A stretch of DNA of 64,000 bases from CALGFI01 sp963786805 (GCA_963786805.1 CAWBAK010000004.1:496001-560000), one strand, 5' to 3'. Positions 34,344 to 43,726 are shown, numbered from the stretch's first letter. A program made the numbers and translations. Notes: generated by a model from the letters alone, not told the origin.

Positions 34344-35561
34344 TCAGCGGCCGCCTTCGTAGATCCCGAGCCCGGTGTCGGGGTCGAAGAAGTGAAGGCG
34401 GCCGACGTCGACGACGAGCTCGATCGGCTCACCCTCGCTCGCGGTCGTCCGAGGGTTCAGCCGGGCCACGAAGGTCGACTCGCCTTGCGCCGCCTCCTGC
34501 TCCACCGCATCCAGGGCCTCCTGGCCGACATCGTGGGCGAGCTCCTTCACGTCCTCGGTGACCACGATCGGCGCCTTCACCTTGAAGTGGACGACCACAT
34601 CGGAGCCCAGCGCTTCGCGCAGCTCCACGGTCGCGCGGATGCGCCGGTCGGCCGGGGCGTCCGATCCGAGGGCCGCGTCCTCCATGTCCTCGGGGCGCAC
34701 GCCGAGGATGATCCGCTTGCCCTCGAACGCGCGAAGCGCCGGACGGGTGGATTCGACGTCGGACGGGATCCCGAGCTTGAAGCCCCCGAACTCGAGCGTG
34801 AGGGAGTCGTTCGAGCGCGACAGCGTCGCCTCGACCATGTTCATCGCCGGCGAGCCGATGAACCCGGCCACGAAGAGGTTCACGGGGTGGTCGTAGAGGT
34901 ACTGCGGCGTGTCGGCCTGCTGCAGGATGCCCTTGCGGATCACCGCGACGCGGTCGCCCATCGTCATCGCTTCGGTCTGGTCGTGCGTGACGTACAGGGT
35001 GGTGACGCCGAGCTCGTGCTGGATCCGGGCGATCTCCGAGCGCATCTGGACGCGGAGCTTCGCATCCAGGTTCGACAGGGGCTCGTCCATGAGGAACGCC
35101 TTGGGCTCGCGCACGATCGCGCGGCCCATCGCCACGCGTTGCCGCTGCCCGCCGGACAGCGCCTTGGGTTTGCGCTCGAGGAAGTCCTCGAGACCCAGGA
35201 TCGAGGCCGCCTGGCGGACGCGGCGGTCGATCTCCTCCTTGGAGAGCTTGCGGAGCTTCAGCCCGAACGCCATGTTGTCGTAGACGGTCATGTGCGGATA
35301 CAGCGCGTAGTTCTGGAACACCATCGCGATGTCCCGCTCCTTGGGCGGCACGGTGTTGACCACGCGCTCGCCGATGCGGATCGTCCCGTCGGTGATCGTC
35401 TCCAGACCGGCCACCATCCGCAGCGCGGTGGTCTTCCCGCATCCCGAGGGCCCGACGAGCACGATGAACTCGCCGTCCTTGATCTCCAGGTTCAGATCGG
35501 CGATGCCGACGGCCCCACCCGGGTAGATCTTGCTGACGTCCTCCAACACGATCTCGGCCAC
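34344..35561 (-). CDS. Sugar ABC transporter ATPase, MsmK/UgpC type
   Basis: A 405-residue ATP-binding subunit for CUT1 importers. Walker A GPSGCGKTTALRM (about 37-45), Q-loop FQNYALYPHMTVYDN, signature LSGGQRQRVAMGRA, Walker B AFLMDEPLSNLDA, switch His in YVTHDQTEAMTM. The C-terminal TOBE region (from about 240) contains GVRPEDMEDAAL and ends FFDPDTGLGIYEGG. A roughly 35-residue insertion (VKELAHDVGQEALDAVEQEAAQ) lengthens the TOBE part. GTG start with AAGGAGGATCC upstream. First gene of the importer operon. Confidence 0.95.
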   Translation of the reverse strand: MAEIVLEDVSKIYPGGAVGIADLNLEIKDGEFIVLVGPSGCGKTTALRMVAGLETITDGTIRIGERVVNTVPPKERDIAMVFQNYALYPHMTVYDNMAFGLKLRKLSKEEIDRRVRQAASILGLEDFLERKPKALSGGQRQRVAMGRAIVREPKAFLMDEPLSNLDAKLRVQMRSEIARIQHELGVTTLYVTHDQTEAMTMGDRVAVIRKGILQQADTPQYLYDHPVNLFVAGFIGSPAMNMVEATLSRSNDSLTLEFGGFKLGIPSDVESTRPALRAFEGKRIILGVRPEDMEDAALGSDAPADRRIRATVELREALGSDVVVHFKVKAPIVVTEDVKELAHDVGQEALDAVEQEAAQGESTFVARLNPRTTASEGEPIELVVDVGRLHFFDPDTGLGIYEGGR

Positions 35562-35678
35562 GGATCCTCCTTCGACGGCTGAGCCTGGACATTCAACCGC
35601 ACCTGCGCTTCCCAGGTCGAACCGGTGGCACGCCCCGAGGCGTCCCGGGCGGCCTGCCCCCGGCGTCGGATCCGTGCC
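35562..35678. other. Divergent region between importer operon and macrodomain gene
   Basis: About 120 bp that must carry the importer promoter (minus strand). I see the ribosome-binding site AAGGAGG but no convincing LacI-type palindrome, so the expected sugar-responsive operator was not identified. Confidence 0.3.
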
Positions 35679-35691
35679 TACGATGGAGCGC

Positions 35692-36205
35692 ATGGCTCCC
35701 AGGATCGAGCTCGTCGAGGGCGATATCACCGAGCAGGACGTCGACGCGATCGTGAACGCAGCCAACGCCTCGCTCCTCGGCGGCGGCGGCGTGGACGGCG
35801 CCATCCATCGCCGGGGCGGTCCCGAGATCCTCGCCGAGTGCCGCGAGATCCGGCGCACCCGCTACCCGGAGGGTTGCCGACGGGGCAGGCGGTCGCGACG
35901 ACCGCGGGGGAAACTCCCCGCGCGGTGGGTGATCCACACTGTGGGTCCGATCTACGCGCGCTCGGACGATCCGCCGGGCGAGCTCGCGTCCTGCCACCTC
36001 GAGTCGTTGCGCGTGGCCGATGAGCTCGGCGCGACCACGATCGCGTTCCCCGCCATCTCGACCGGCGCGTACGGCTATCCGCTCGAGGAGGCCGCGTCGG
36101 TCGCGCTGCAATGCGGTGCACGGCTCGAAGACCGAGGTCGAGGAGGTCCGATTCGTGCTCTTCGGGCGCGCTGCGTTCTCTGCGTTCGAACGGGCGCTCG
36201 GGTGA
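35692..36205 (+). CDS. Macrodomain protein (ADP-ribosyl/O-acetyl-ADP-ribose hydrolase), three frameshifts
   Basis: Macrodomains bind ADP-ribose and often remove it or its acetyl ester. Core motifs are clear: IELVEGDITEQDVDAIVNAAN, LLGGGGVDGAIHRRGG and TTIAFPAISTGAYGYPLEEAA. The frame is broken three times: a missing base near 35872, an extra A near 35911-35913 and an extra base near 36112. Corrected, the middle reads EGLPTGQAVATTAGELPARWVIHTVG, the end reads SKTEVEEVRFVLFG, and length becomes about 170 residues, the normal size. ATG 35692 chosen because TACGAT (35679-35684) lies seven bases before it. Sequence error is more likely than decay. Confidence 0.82.
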
Positions 36206-36255
36206 GCGCCGCCGGCGAGCATCCGGGGTAGCGCTGCTAGCATGCCCGAACCGCG

Positions 36256-36601
36256 ATGGGTGACCTTGCGACCGATCTGACGACGACCGCCGGCCTGGCC
36301 GAGCATCTCGACGAGGTGCAGATCGTCGACTGCCGCGAGCCGTACGAATGGGTGGCCGGCCGCATCGAGGGTTCGATCCACCTGCCGCTGAATACCGATC
36401 CTCGCCGGCGCGATCGGCGAGCTCGACGCGGCCAAGACCACCGTCGTCGTCTGCCGGTCCGGCAACCGCAGTGAGCTCGCGACCTTGATGCTCCAGGCGC
36501 GAGGCTTCGAGGCCTACAACCTCGCGGGCGGGCTCGAGCAGTGGCAGGCCGAGGGGCGAGCGCTCACCACCCCCGACGGGGAACCCGGCAAGGTCGTCTG
36601 A
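36256..36601 (+). CDS. Rhodanese-like domain protein, frameshifted
   Basis: A single-domain rhodanese (sulfurtransferase fold). First half QIVDCREPYEWVAGRIEGSIHLPLN; after an extra base near 36396 the frame continues ILAGAIGELDAAKTTVVVCRSGNRSELATLML with the catalytic Cys in CRSGNRS and AYNLAGGLEQWQ. Corrected length about 114 residues, normal for the family. TAGCAT lies twelve bases before the ATG. It precedes glcD by 24 bp; rhodaneses beside oxidases are common, but no functional link is shown. Confidence 0.82.
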
Positions 36602-36610
36602 AGAACCCGC

Positions 36611-36616
36611 TAGCCT
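36611..36616 (+). promoter_or_regulatory. -10 element of glcD (leaderless)
   Basis: TAGCCT nine bases before the ATG at 36626. Confidence 0.45.
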
Positions 36617-36625
36617 GAGCCCTCG

Positions 36626-38089
36626 ATGGCCGACGTGGAGGCCGCCCGGCGCGCTCTGGTCGAGGCCCTCGGGCCGGACGAGGTCCTGTCCGATCCGCTC
36701 GCCCTCACGCTCTACGCGCGGGACGCCTCGCTCGTCGAAGGAGCCTGCGCGCTCGTCGCGTTCCCGCGTTCGGTGCCGGACATCGCGGCATGTCTGAGGA
36801 TCGCCGCCGACCACGGACTGCCGGTCGTGCCTCGCGGCTCCGGCACCGGCCTGGCGGGCGGCGCGACGCCGATCGGGGACGCGCTCGTGGTCGTCACCTC
36901 GAAGATGACCCGGATCCTCGAGGTCCGGCCCGAGGATCGGCTCGCGTGGGTCGAGCCCGGCCTGCCGAACCTGGACCTCGCGAACGCGCTCCGACCGTAC
37001 GGGTTCACGTACGCGCCCGACCCCTCGTCGCAGCAGACCTCCTCGATCGGCGGCAACGTGAGTACGAACGCCGGTGGCCCCCACTGTCTCGCCTACGGCG
37101 TCACGTCGAACCACGTCCTCGCGCTCGACGTCGCGCTCGCCGACGGGTCGGTCGAGCGCCTGGGCTCGGAATCGCCAGAAACCGCCGGCTACGACCTCCG
37201 CGCCGTCCTGGTCGGCAGCGAGGGAACGCTCGGGATCGTCGCCGGTGTGTGCGTTCGGCTGACGCCGCTGCCGTCCGACGTCCGGACGATGCTGCTCGAC
37301 TTCGAAACCGTCGCGGACTGCGCCGCAACGGTTTCGCACGTCATCGCGAGCGGCGTCGTTCCTGCCGCGATGGAGATGATGGACCATGGCATCGTCGTCG
37401 CCGCCGAGCGCTTCGCCCATGCGGGGTACCCGACGGACGCCGCCGCGATCCTCATCGTCGAGGTCGACGGCACGCCGGGAGCGGTCGAGGCGCAGCGCCG
37501 GGTCGTCGAGACCGCCGCGAGGACGAACCGCGTTCGCACGATCCGCGTCGCCGCCGATGAAGCTGAGCGCGCCTTGATCTGGAAGGGACGCAAATCGGCG
37601 TTCGGCGCCGTCGCGCAGATCGCGCCGCACTACCACCTGCACGACTGCGTCGTGCCGCGTTCCAAGCTCGTCGAGGTCCTGGACGGCGTGTACGAGATCG
37701 CTCGGCGCCACGACCTGATCGTGACGAACGTGTTCCACGCCGGGGACGGAAACCTGCACCCGCTGTTGTCGTTCGATCGCGCCGTGCCGGGAACGCTCGA
37801 GCGCGTCCTGCGCGCGAGTGACGAGATCGTTCGTCTCTGCGTCGACGCGGGTGGCGCGCTGTCGGGAGAACACGGCATCGGACTCGAGAAGCGCGACTTC
37901 ATGCCACTCGTATTCACCGCGGACGATCTCTCGGCACAGGCGTGCCTCCGTTCGGCGTTCGACCCGGACGGCCGGATGAACCCGCTGAAGGTCCTCCCAG
38001 ACGGCGCGCGTTGCGGCGACTTCGCGATGGCGCGCGGCTCGATCGCGGCCGAGGCCGCCGCCGACCTTCCGGAGGGCGCATGGATCTGA
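36626..38089 (+). CDS. glcD: Glycolate oxidase, FAD-binding subunit GlcD
   Basis: Oxidises glycolate (or another 2-hydroxy acid) to glyoxylate. The 487 residues contain the VAO-type FAD domain (VPRGSGTGLAGGATPIGDALVV, PDPSSQQTSSIGGNVSTNAGG, LVGSEGTLGIVAGV) and the FAD-linked oxidase C-terminal domain with NVFHAGDGNLHPLLSFD and SGEHGIGLEKRDF. Its stop overlaps the glcE start, and glcF follows 13 bp later, giving a complete three-subunit enzyme. D-lactate dehydrogenases share this fold; the three-gene set favours glycolate. Confidence 0.93.
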   Translation: MADVEAARRALVEALGPDEVLSDPLALTLYARDASLVEGACALVAFPRSVPDIAACLRIAADHGLPVVPRGSGTGLAGGATPIGDALVVVTSKMTRILEVRPEDRLAWVEPGLPNLDLANALRPYGFTYAPDPSSQQTSSIGGNVSTNAGGPHCLAYGVTSNHVLALDVALADGSVERLGSESPETAGYDLRAVLVGSEGTLGIVAGVCVRLTPLPSDVRTMLLDFETVADCAATVSHVIASGVVPAAMEMMDHGIVVAAERFAHAGYPTDAAAILIVEVDGTPGAVEAQRRVVETAARTNRVRTIRVAADEAERALIWKGRKSAFGAVAQIAPHYHLHDCVVPRSKLVEVLDGVYEIARRHDLIVTNVFHAGDGNLHPLLSFDRAVPGTLERVLRASDEIVRLCVDAGGALSGEHGIGLEKRDFMPLVFTADDLSAQACLRSAFDPDGRMNPLKVLPDGARCGDFAMARGSIAAEAAADLPEGAWI

Positions 38090-39126
38090 TCCATCCGCAG
38101 TCCAAAGCGGAGGTCGTCGATGCGGTCCGTCGCGCGAACGCCGATGGCCGAAGGCTCCTGGTCGTCGGCGGGCGGCGTCACCTCGACAAGGGGAACCCGG
38201 CGGAGCTCGATGCCGAGCTGTGGACGACGCAACTCGACCGTCTGGTCGCGTACGAGGCCGCCGAGATGATCGTCGTCGCCGAGGCCGGGATGCGCGTGGG
38301 CGAGCTCGGGCGGATCCTCGCGGCCGGCGGGCAGGAGTGGCCGGCCGATGCGCCGGAAGATGCCACGATCGGCGGGGTCCTCGCGGCCGGCGCCTCGAGT
38401 GCCCGGCGGCTGAAGGTCGGCGCCCTTCGCGACACGGTGCTCGAGGCCGAGATCGTCACGGGCGACGGCCGCTTCGTCCGGAGCGGCGCGCGCACCGTGA
38501 AGAACGTGACCGGATACGACCTGCACAAGCTCGTGGTGGGCTCGCTCGGAACGCTTGGGGTGATCGTCCAGGTCGCGCTGAAGGTTCGCCCACTGCCGGA
38601 GACGCGACGGACCCTTCGCTTCGCGAGCGCTCCCGGGATCGCGGAAGCCGTCCTCGCGTCGGTCCCGGCGGCCGCCGCCGTGCTCGCGACTCGAGACGGC
38701 ATCGAGCTGCGGCTCGAGGGGTGGTCCGCGGAGGTCGGAGAGCAAGCTCGCTCGGTTTCCGAGATCGCAGCGCCGATCGACACGGTCGTCGAGGGTGCCT
38801 TCCCGGGGTCGCGGCCGTGGGACGAGCGGCCGGTGGTGGCCGAGGTGGCGGTGCCGCCGTCGCGTCTCGCCGAGGTCGTTCCGCGAGATGGATGGGGAGG
38901 ACTGGCAGGCGTTGGCATCGCGTGGTGCGGCCTCGACTCGGCCGACGGCGAGCTCATGGCCCTCCGGGAGCGAGCTCATGCGGTGGGCGGCATCGCGCCG
39001 GTGGTCCGCGGTCCTGGCGGGCTCGGCGACCCGCCGCTTCCCGCGTCCGAGGTCCAGCACCGTGTGAAGGCCGCGTTCGATCCGAACGGGGTGCTCGCGC
39101 CCGGCCGAGGCTGGGGCGGGGCGTGA
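38080..39126 (+). CDS. glcE: Glycolate oxidase subunit GlcE
   Basis: A 348-residue FAD-binding subunit related to GlcD but lacking its full C-terminal domain. Motifs: LLVVGGRRHLDKGNP, VVAEAGMRVGELGRILAAGGQEWP, ATIGGVLAAGASSARR, RTVKNVTGYDLHKLVVGSLGTLGVI and the C-terminal VKAAFDPNGVLAPGR. ATG overlaps the last codons of glcD, implying translational coupling and a stoichiometric complex with GlcD and GlcF at the membrane. Confidence 0.92.
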   Translation: MDLIHPQSKAEVVDAVRRANADGRRLLVVGGRRHLDKGNPAELDAELWTTQLDRLVAYEAAEMIVVAEAGMRVGELGRILAAGGQEWPADAPEDATIGGVLAAGASSARRLKVGALRDTVLEAEIVTGDGRFVRSGARTVKNVTGYDLHKLVVGSLGTLGVIVQVALKVRPLPETRRTLRFASAPGIAEAVLASVPAAAAVLATRDGIELRLEGWSAEVGEQARSVSEIAAPIDTVVEGAFPGSRPWDERPVVAEVAVPPSRLAEVVPRDGWGGLAGVGIAWCGLDSADGELMALRERAHAVGGIAPVVRGPGGLGDPPLPASEVQHRVKAAFDPNGVLAPGRGWGGA

Positions 39127-39139
39127 GAGCATCGCGGAC

Positions 39140-40468
39140 GTGCTGACCGACCGGCCCGCCGGCGACCCCGATGCTCCGCTCGGCGCCGCGCTGCCCGACG
39201 GCACCCGATTCACCGGCGCGCTGCCGGGCGCCGAGCCGAACTGGCCCTTCCCGGACGCCGCGCCGACCGCGGAGGACATCTCGACCTGCGTCGCGTGCGG
39301 CCTGTGCCTCCCGCATTGCCCGACCTATCGCCTCACCGGCGAGGAGTCCGCGTCACCCCGAGGACGGATCGCGGCGATGCGGGCGGTGGACGAGGGAACC
39401 GCCGACGTCGATCGAACGTTCTCGCGTTTCATGGACCTTTGCCTCGCGTGTCGCGCGTGCGAGGACGTCTGTCCCTCCCACGCACCGTTCGGCCGGATGA
39501 TGGAGCACGCGCGGGTGCAGATCGAGCCGCTGCGTTCGCGACGAGCGCGGTTCCTGCGATGGCTCGGACTCGACGTCGTGCTTCCGCGCAAGAAGCTGCT
39601 GTGGCTCGCGGCCGCACTCCAGCCGCTCGGTCTCGCGTTCATGCCGAAGCGCGTTCGCGCGCTGGTGCCGCAACGGTCGGAGCTGTTCCGCCGGCTGCCG
39701 CGTTCGACCGCGGCTCGGGGCGAGAACAAGGGCACGGCCGCGCTGCTCTCCGGCTGCGTGCAGGACCGATGGTTCCGCGGCGTCAACCGGGCGACGATCC
39801 GCGTCCTCGCGCGGAACGGCTGGCGCGTCGCCGTCCCGCGGCAGCAGGTGTGCTGCGGCGCGCTCGCGGCGCACTACGGGCACCTCGACGCCGCGCGTCG
39901 GCTCGCGGAACGGAACCTCCGGGCGTTCGCCGACGCCGACCTCGTGGTCGTGAACGCCGCCGGATGCGGAGCGCACCTGATGGAGATCGGCGATCTGCTC
40001 GGCGCCGAGGAGGCGCACGCGTTCTCCGCGAAGGTTCGCGACGTGATGTCGCTCCTCCACGAGCAGGGTGTCGAGGCCCCAACGCACGGCGCCGGGCTCG
40101 AGCAGGTCGCGTACCACGACGCCTGTCACGCGCTTCGGGTACAGAAGATCAGGGAACAGCCGCGCGAGGTCCTTCGGACGATCCCGGGCGTCGAGGTCGT
40201 CGACCCGCCGAGCGGGGACGTCTGCTGCGGCGCCGCGGGCCTCTACAACGTGCTCGAGCCGGCGATGTCGTCCGAGCTCCGCCGTCGCAAGGCCGAGGCG
40301 CTCGCGTCGACCGGAGCGCGAGTAGTCGCGAGCGCCAATCCCGGTTGCACGATGCAGATCGCCGCCGGGCTCCTCGAGCTCGGCACCGAGGCCGAAGTCG
40401 TCCACCCGGTCGAGCTGCTCGACCGGGCCTACCGCTCCGAACGTGCGGCAGCGGACCCCGAGCGCTAG
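39140..40468 (+). CDS. glcF: Glycolate oxidase iron-sulfur subunit GlcF
   Basis: A 442-residue electron-transfer subunit that passes electrons from GlcDE to the quinone pool. Two [4Fe-4S] motifs lie near residues 50-115 (CVACGLCLPHCP and CLACRACEDVCP). Two CCG domains follow (QQVCCGALAAHYG and GDVCCGAAGLYN with CHALRVQ and NPGCTMQI). GTG start. Its stop overlaps the stop of the ACT-domain gene on the opposite strand by two bases within CTAG. Confidence 0.94.
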   Translation: MLTDRPAGDPDAPLGAALPDGTRFTGALPGAEPNWPFPDAAPTAEDISTCVACGLCLPHCPTYRLTGEESASPRGRIAAMRAVDEGTADVDRTFSRFMDLCLACRACEDVCPSHAPFGRMMEHARVQIEPLRSRRARFLRWLGLDVVLPRKKLLWLAAALQPLGLAFMPKRVRALVPQRSELFRRLPRSTAARGENKGTAALLSGCVQDRWFRGVNRATIRVLARNGWRVAVPRQQVCCGALAAHYGHLDAARRLAERNLRAFADADLVVVNAAGCGAHLMEIGDLLGAEEAHAFSAKVRDVMSLLHEQGVEAPTHGAGLEQVAYHDACHALRVQKIREQPREVLRTIPGVEVVDPPSGDVCCGAAGLYNVLEPAMSSELRRRKAEALASTGARVVASANPGCTMQIAAGLLELGTEAEVVHPVELLDRAYRSERAAADPER

Positions 40469-40845
40469 ACCCCGAGCGCCGAGCGCAGCGCGGCTGAGTC
40501 CTCGGCGACGAAGACGATCCGCGAGCCTGATGCGACGTAGCACGCCGCGAGGTTCACGCCCGCGTCGGCGACCTTGCCGGCCATCTCACCGAGCTTCCCG
40601 GGCTTGTCATCGCCTGACAGGTCGACGACGACGGCATCGCGCTGCGACTCGACCGAGTACCCCGCGCCCTCGAGCGCGGAGCGCGCGGCTCCGGCGTCGT
40701 CGACGAGGACGTGGATGTGACCGGTCCCTCCGCCGCCCAGTCCCGCGAGCCCCTCGATGTTCACGCCCGCACCGCCGAGCGCCTTCGCCGCGCCCGCGAG
40801 CCCGCCCGGCTCGTCGCTGACCGAGATCGAAAGATCGGTCGCCAT
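40465..40845 (-). CDS. ACT-domain protein (tandem ACT-like)
   Basis: A 126-residue protein made of two ACT-like halves: ATDLSISVSDEPGGLAGAAKALGGAGVNIEGL and VVVDLSGDDKPGKLGEMAGKVADAGVNLAACYV. ACT domains bind amino acids or related small ligands; with no catalytic or DNA-binding part this is probably a sensor or regulatory partner. GAAGGGAGACAG is the ribosome-binding region. Divergent from the MBL hydrolase. Confidence 0.82.
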   Translation of the reverse strand: MATDLSISVSDEPGGLAGAAKALGGAGVNIEGLAGLGGGGTGHIHVLVDDAGAARSALEGAGYSVESQRDAVVVDLSGDDKPGKLGEMAGKVADAGVNLAACYVASGSRIVFVAEDSAALRSALGV

Positions 40846-40927
40846 GGTCTGTCTCCCTTCGGTCACCGGCCGTCGACGGCCGTCGTAGCGCCGTCCTATC
40901 CCGGCGAGGCTCGAGGCGTCAAGCCGA

Positions 40928-40933
40928 TAGCAT
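40928..40933 (+). promoter_or_regulatory. -10 element of the MBL-hydrolase gene (leaderless)
   Basis: TAGCAT six bases before the GTG at 40940. Confidence 0.5.
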
Positions 40934-40939
40934 CCGGCC

Positions 40940-41701
40940 GTGCGCGTGGCGGAACGCTGGTTCGAACACGAGGTCATCGACGACGGCCTCGTCCGGATCA
41001 CCGAACCGCACGTCGACCCCTTCCTGCGCGCGAACCTGTTCCTCGTCCGCGGGCGCGAACGGGACGCGCTGATCGACTCCGGACTCGGCATCGTCCCCCT
41101 CCGCGAGGAGCTCACCGAGCTCTTCGAGCGGCCGGTCGTCGCGGTCGCGACGCACCGCCATTTCGATCACACCGGCGGGCTGTACGAGTTCGAGGAGGTG
41201 GCGGTCCATCGCGCGGACGCCGAGGCCGTCGCGAACGCCGAGGGATTCGCGAGCCTGCGGACCGAGGACTACGAAGGGCACGAGGTCTCCGGCTACGACC
41301 TCCCAACCTCGTCTTCGCTCCTGTCGGCGTTGCCCCGCGAGGGCTTCGACGTCGCCGAGTACGAGGTCCGGCCGGCCCCGCCGACGCGGATCCTCGAGGA
41401 GGGCGACGTGATCGACCTCGGCGACCGGCGGCTTGCGGTGCTCCACCTGCCCGGTCACTCGCCCGGTGAGATCGGGCTGTGGGAGGAAGAGACGGGGACG
41501 CTGTTCTCCGGCGACTGCGTCTACGAGAGCGGCATCCTGCTCGACGAGCTCGAAGGCTCGAACATCGAGGACTACATCGTCAGCATGCGCCGGCTGCGCG
41601 ACGTGCCGGCGCGGATCGTGCACGGCGGCCACGACGACTCGTTCGGACGCGAGCGCCTGCTCGAGCTGATCGACGAGTACCTCGCGAAGCGCGCGCCCTA
41701 G
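40940..41701 (+). CDS. MBL-fold metallo-hydrolase
   Basis: A 253-residue metallo-beta-lactamase-fold hydrolase with the zinc motif THRHFDHTGG (about 72-81), a second His in VLHLPGHSPGEIGLW, Asp in LFSGDCVYES and a final His in IVHGGHDDSFGRERL. This resembles glyoxalase-II-like and lactonase-like members; substrate unknown. GTG start preceded by TAGCAT. Converges with the tryptophan dioxygenase gene with two bases between the stops. Confidence 0.9.
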   Translation: MRVAERWFEHEVIDDGLVRITEPHVDPFLRANLFLVRGRERDALIDSGLGIVPLREELTELFERPVVAVATHRHFDHTGGLYEFEEVAVHRADAEAVANAEGFASLRTEDYEGHEVSGYDLPTSSSLLSALPREGFDVAEYEVRPAPPTRILEEGDVIDLGDRRLAVLHLPGHSPGEIGLWEEETGTLFSGDCVYESGILLDELEGSNIEDYIVSMRRLRDVPARIVHGGHDDSFGRERLLELIDEYLAKRAP

Positions 41702-41703
41702 CC

Positions 41704-42528
41704 CTAGAGGTGCGAGCGCAGTCCCCAGAGCTCGGGGAAGAACCGCTTGTCGAGCGTGGAGCGCAGATACTCGACACCGGACGAACCGCCGGTCCCCGTC
41801 TTCGCGCCGATCTCGCGCTCGACCATCAGGACGTGGTGGTAGCGCCACTGGGCGATGGCCTCGTCGTGGTCCAGGAGCCCTTCCGCGATCGCGAACAGCG
41901 CCGCGTGCTTCGGGTCCCGCGCCATGCTCAGGAGGCTCTGCGTTCGGGCGTCCTCGTCGTCCTCGGGCATCGGCAAGCCGTTGGCCTCGAGCAGCGCGAC
42001 GAACCCGTCCCAGACCGTCGGCTCCTCGAGGCGGCGCGCGAGACGCGCGAGCTCCTCCGGCGTCGCGGCGAGCTCGCGCAAGTACCGACGTTCCTTCAGC
42101 CCGGTGAGGAACTCGAGCTCGCGGAACTGCGCGGACTGGAACCCGGACGCCGGGGACAACAGCGAGCGGAACTCGAGGAAGTCCTGCGGCGACATCGTCT
42201 GGAGCACCTCGATGTGCTCGATCAGCACGCGTTCGATCGCGTGGACACGAGTCAGGTAATGGCGCGCGCGTACCGCGTCGCCCTCGATCATGCGATCGCG
42301 GATCGTCTCGAGCTCGAAGATCACCTGCTTGAACCAGAGCTCGTACGCCTGGTGGACGGTGATGAACAGGAGCTCGTCGTGGACCGCGGGATCGGAGCGG
42401 AGGCGCTGGAGCTCGAGGAGTTCGGGAACCGCGAGATATCCGCCGTAGGTGAGGAGCACTTCGTCGGCCGGCTCGGTGAGCCGACCCATCCGCCGGACCT
42501 GTCCGTGCGGTTCCTCCGGCTCACCCAC
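41704..42528 (-). CDS. kynA: Tryptophan 2,3-dioxygenase
   Basis: Haem enzyme opening the indole ring of L-tryptophan to N-formylkynurenine, first step of the kynurenine pathway. Motifs: LTYGGYLAVPELLELQ, FITVHQAYELWFKQVIFELE (distal-side residues), SGFQSAQFRELEFLTG, and RYHHVLMVEREIG with the haem-ligating His. GTG 42528 chosen over ATG 42537 because TAGGAT (42536-42541 on plus numbering, overlapping the upstream stop) ends seven bases before it. No kynB or kynU is adjacent in this window. Confidence 0.93.
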   Translation of the reverse strand: MGEPEEPHGQVRRMGRLTEPADEVLLTYGGYLAVPELLELQRLRSDPAVHDELLFITVHQAYELWFKQVIFELETIRDRMIEGDAVRARHYLTRVHAIERVLIEHIEVLQTMSPQDFLEFRSLLSPASGFQSAQFRELEFLTGLKERRYLRELAATPEELARLARRLEEPTVWDGFVALLEANGLPMPEDDEDARTQSLLSMARDPKHAALFAIAEGLLDHDEAIAQWRYHHVLMVEREIGAKTGTGGSSGVEYLRSTLDKRFFPELWGLRSHL

Positions 42529-42535
42529 GCGCGGC

Positions 42536-42541
42536 ATCCTA
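42536..42541 (-). promoter_or_regulatory. -10 element of kynA
   Basis: TAGGAT on the minus strand, overlapping the stop of the VWA gene and ending seven bases before the preferred GTG of kynA. Confidence 0.45.
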
Positions 42542-43726
42542 GTCGGCGAGCACGCGCGACAGTTCTTCGAGGCTCTCGAGGTTGTGACCGGGCAGGAACA
42601 CGTCGATCGACGGGAGCGCGGCGGCCATCCCGCGCGCGAGGGGCTCGTACCGAGGGCTCCCCTTGAGCGGGTTCACCCACACCAACCGGTGCACGAGCCG
42701 GCGCAGTCTCGCCATCTGGTCGCGCAGTAGGTCCGGATCGCCGCGCTCGAGCCCGTCGGAACACAGGACCGCGACCGAACCTCGGAGGGCCGTGCGCTGG
42801 CTCCACTCGTCGAGCAGGGACTTCAGCGATGCGCCGATCCGCGTCCCGCCCTCCCAATCCTCGACCAGCTTCCCGACCTCGTGCATCGCGCGGTCGGGGT
42901 CCTTCGTGCGGAGCGTGCGCGTCACGCGCGTGAGCCGCGTCCCGAAGCAGAAAACCTCCACCCGCCGGCCGGCCGCCATCGCGGCGAACGCGAACTGCAT
43001 GAGTGCCCGCGCGTACGGCGTCATCGAGCCGCTCACGTCCAGGATCAGCACGAGCGGGCGAGCGCGTGTCCTCCGGTCGCGCCAGGCGCGGTGGAACGGC
43101 TCGCCCTGCGTTCGGAGCGAGCGGCGGAGCGTGCGCTTCACGTCGAAACGCGAGCCGGTCGCGGCGGGTCGGAAGCGGCGCGTTCGGCGCGTCGGCACGC
43201 GAACGGCGAGCCGGCGGATCATGATGGCGACGCGACGCCGTTCCTCGTCGGTCAGCTCGGCGAACGACTTCTCGCGCAGCACCTCGACCGCACTCGCGAC
43301 GATGCGGATCGCGGCTTCGCCTTCAGCCTCCTCGCCCTCGTCGAGCCGGTACCACTCCTTCGCGACGATGCGGTCCTCCTCGACGACGAGGCCCTCGACC
43401 TCCTCGCCGGTGCGGGCCTCGACCTCCGAGGGCGTCACCACCAGATCGAGCTCGACGCGGATCCCCTCGCGGAACCACTCGTCGAACGCGGCGTCGAACG
43501 CCTCGACGTCGTCGGGGCGGGAGATCAGCGAGGAGCGCGCCGCCCAGTAGAGGTCGGTCCGATCGAGCGCGCCGAGCGCGGCGGCGCCCCGGCAGAACGT
43601 GACGATGCGTCCGGTTCCGACCGGGAGGCCGCGTCTGCGGAGCTCGCGGCCGAACCCGATCAGGCGCTCGAGCGCTTCGGCCTCGGGCGCCGCGGCCATC
43701 GACCGCGGCTCACGCGTCGTCGGCAT
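42539..43726 (-). CDS. VWA-domain protein, CoxE-like
   Basis: A 395-residue protein whose C-terminal half is a von Willebrand A domain: MIDAS motif LVLILDVSGSMTPYAR, LCSDGLERGDPD and a C-terminal VWVNPLKGSPRYEPLARGM. CoxE works with the MoxR ATPase CoxD in inserting or remodelling the Mo-Cu or Mo cofactor site of CODH-type enzymes. The start overlaps the MoxR stop; an alternative Met is nine codons in (43699). Proximity to the molybdo-flavoenzyme genes supports a maturation role. Confidence 0.88.
   Translation of the reverse strand: MPTTREPRSMAAAPEAEALERLIGFGRELRRRGLPVGTGRIVTFCRGAAALGALDRTDLYWAARSSLISRPDDVEAFDAAFDEWFREGIRVELDLVVTPSEVEARTGEEVEGLVVEEDRIVAKEWYRLDEGEEAEGEAAIRIVASAVEVLREKSFAELTDEERRRVAIMIRRLAVRVPTRRTRRFRPAATGSRFDVKRTLRRSLRTQGEPFHRAWRDRRTRARPLVLILDVSGSMTPYARALMQFAFAAMAAGRRVEVFCFGTRLTRVTRTLRTKDPDRAMHEVGKLVEDWEGGTRIGASLKSLLDEWSQRTALRGSVAVLCSDGLERGDPDLLRDQMARLRRLVHRLVWVNPLKGSPRYEPLARGMAAALPSIDVFLPGHNLESLEELSRVLAD

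Noticed and set aside
35562..35680. LacI-type operator before the sugar importer
   Set aside because: No inverted repeat of the TGGGAGCGCTCCCA kind was found; TGGGAAGCGCAGG is not palindromic enough.
35692..36205. Macrodomain gene as a pseudogene
   Set aside because: Three single-base indels restore every motif and the normal length, and the same error type recurs in six unrelated genes, so sequence error is the better explanation.
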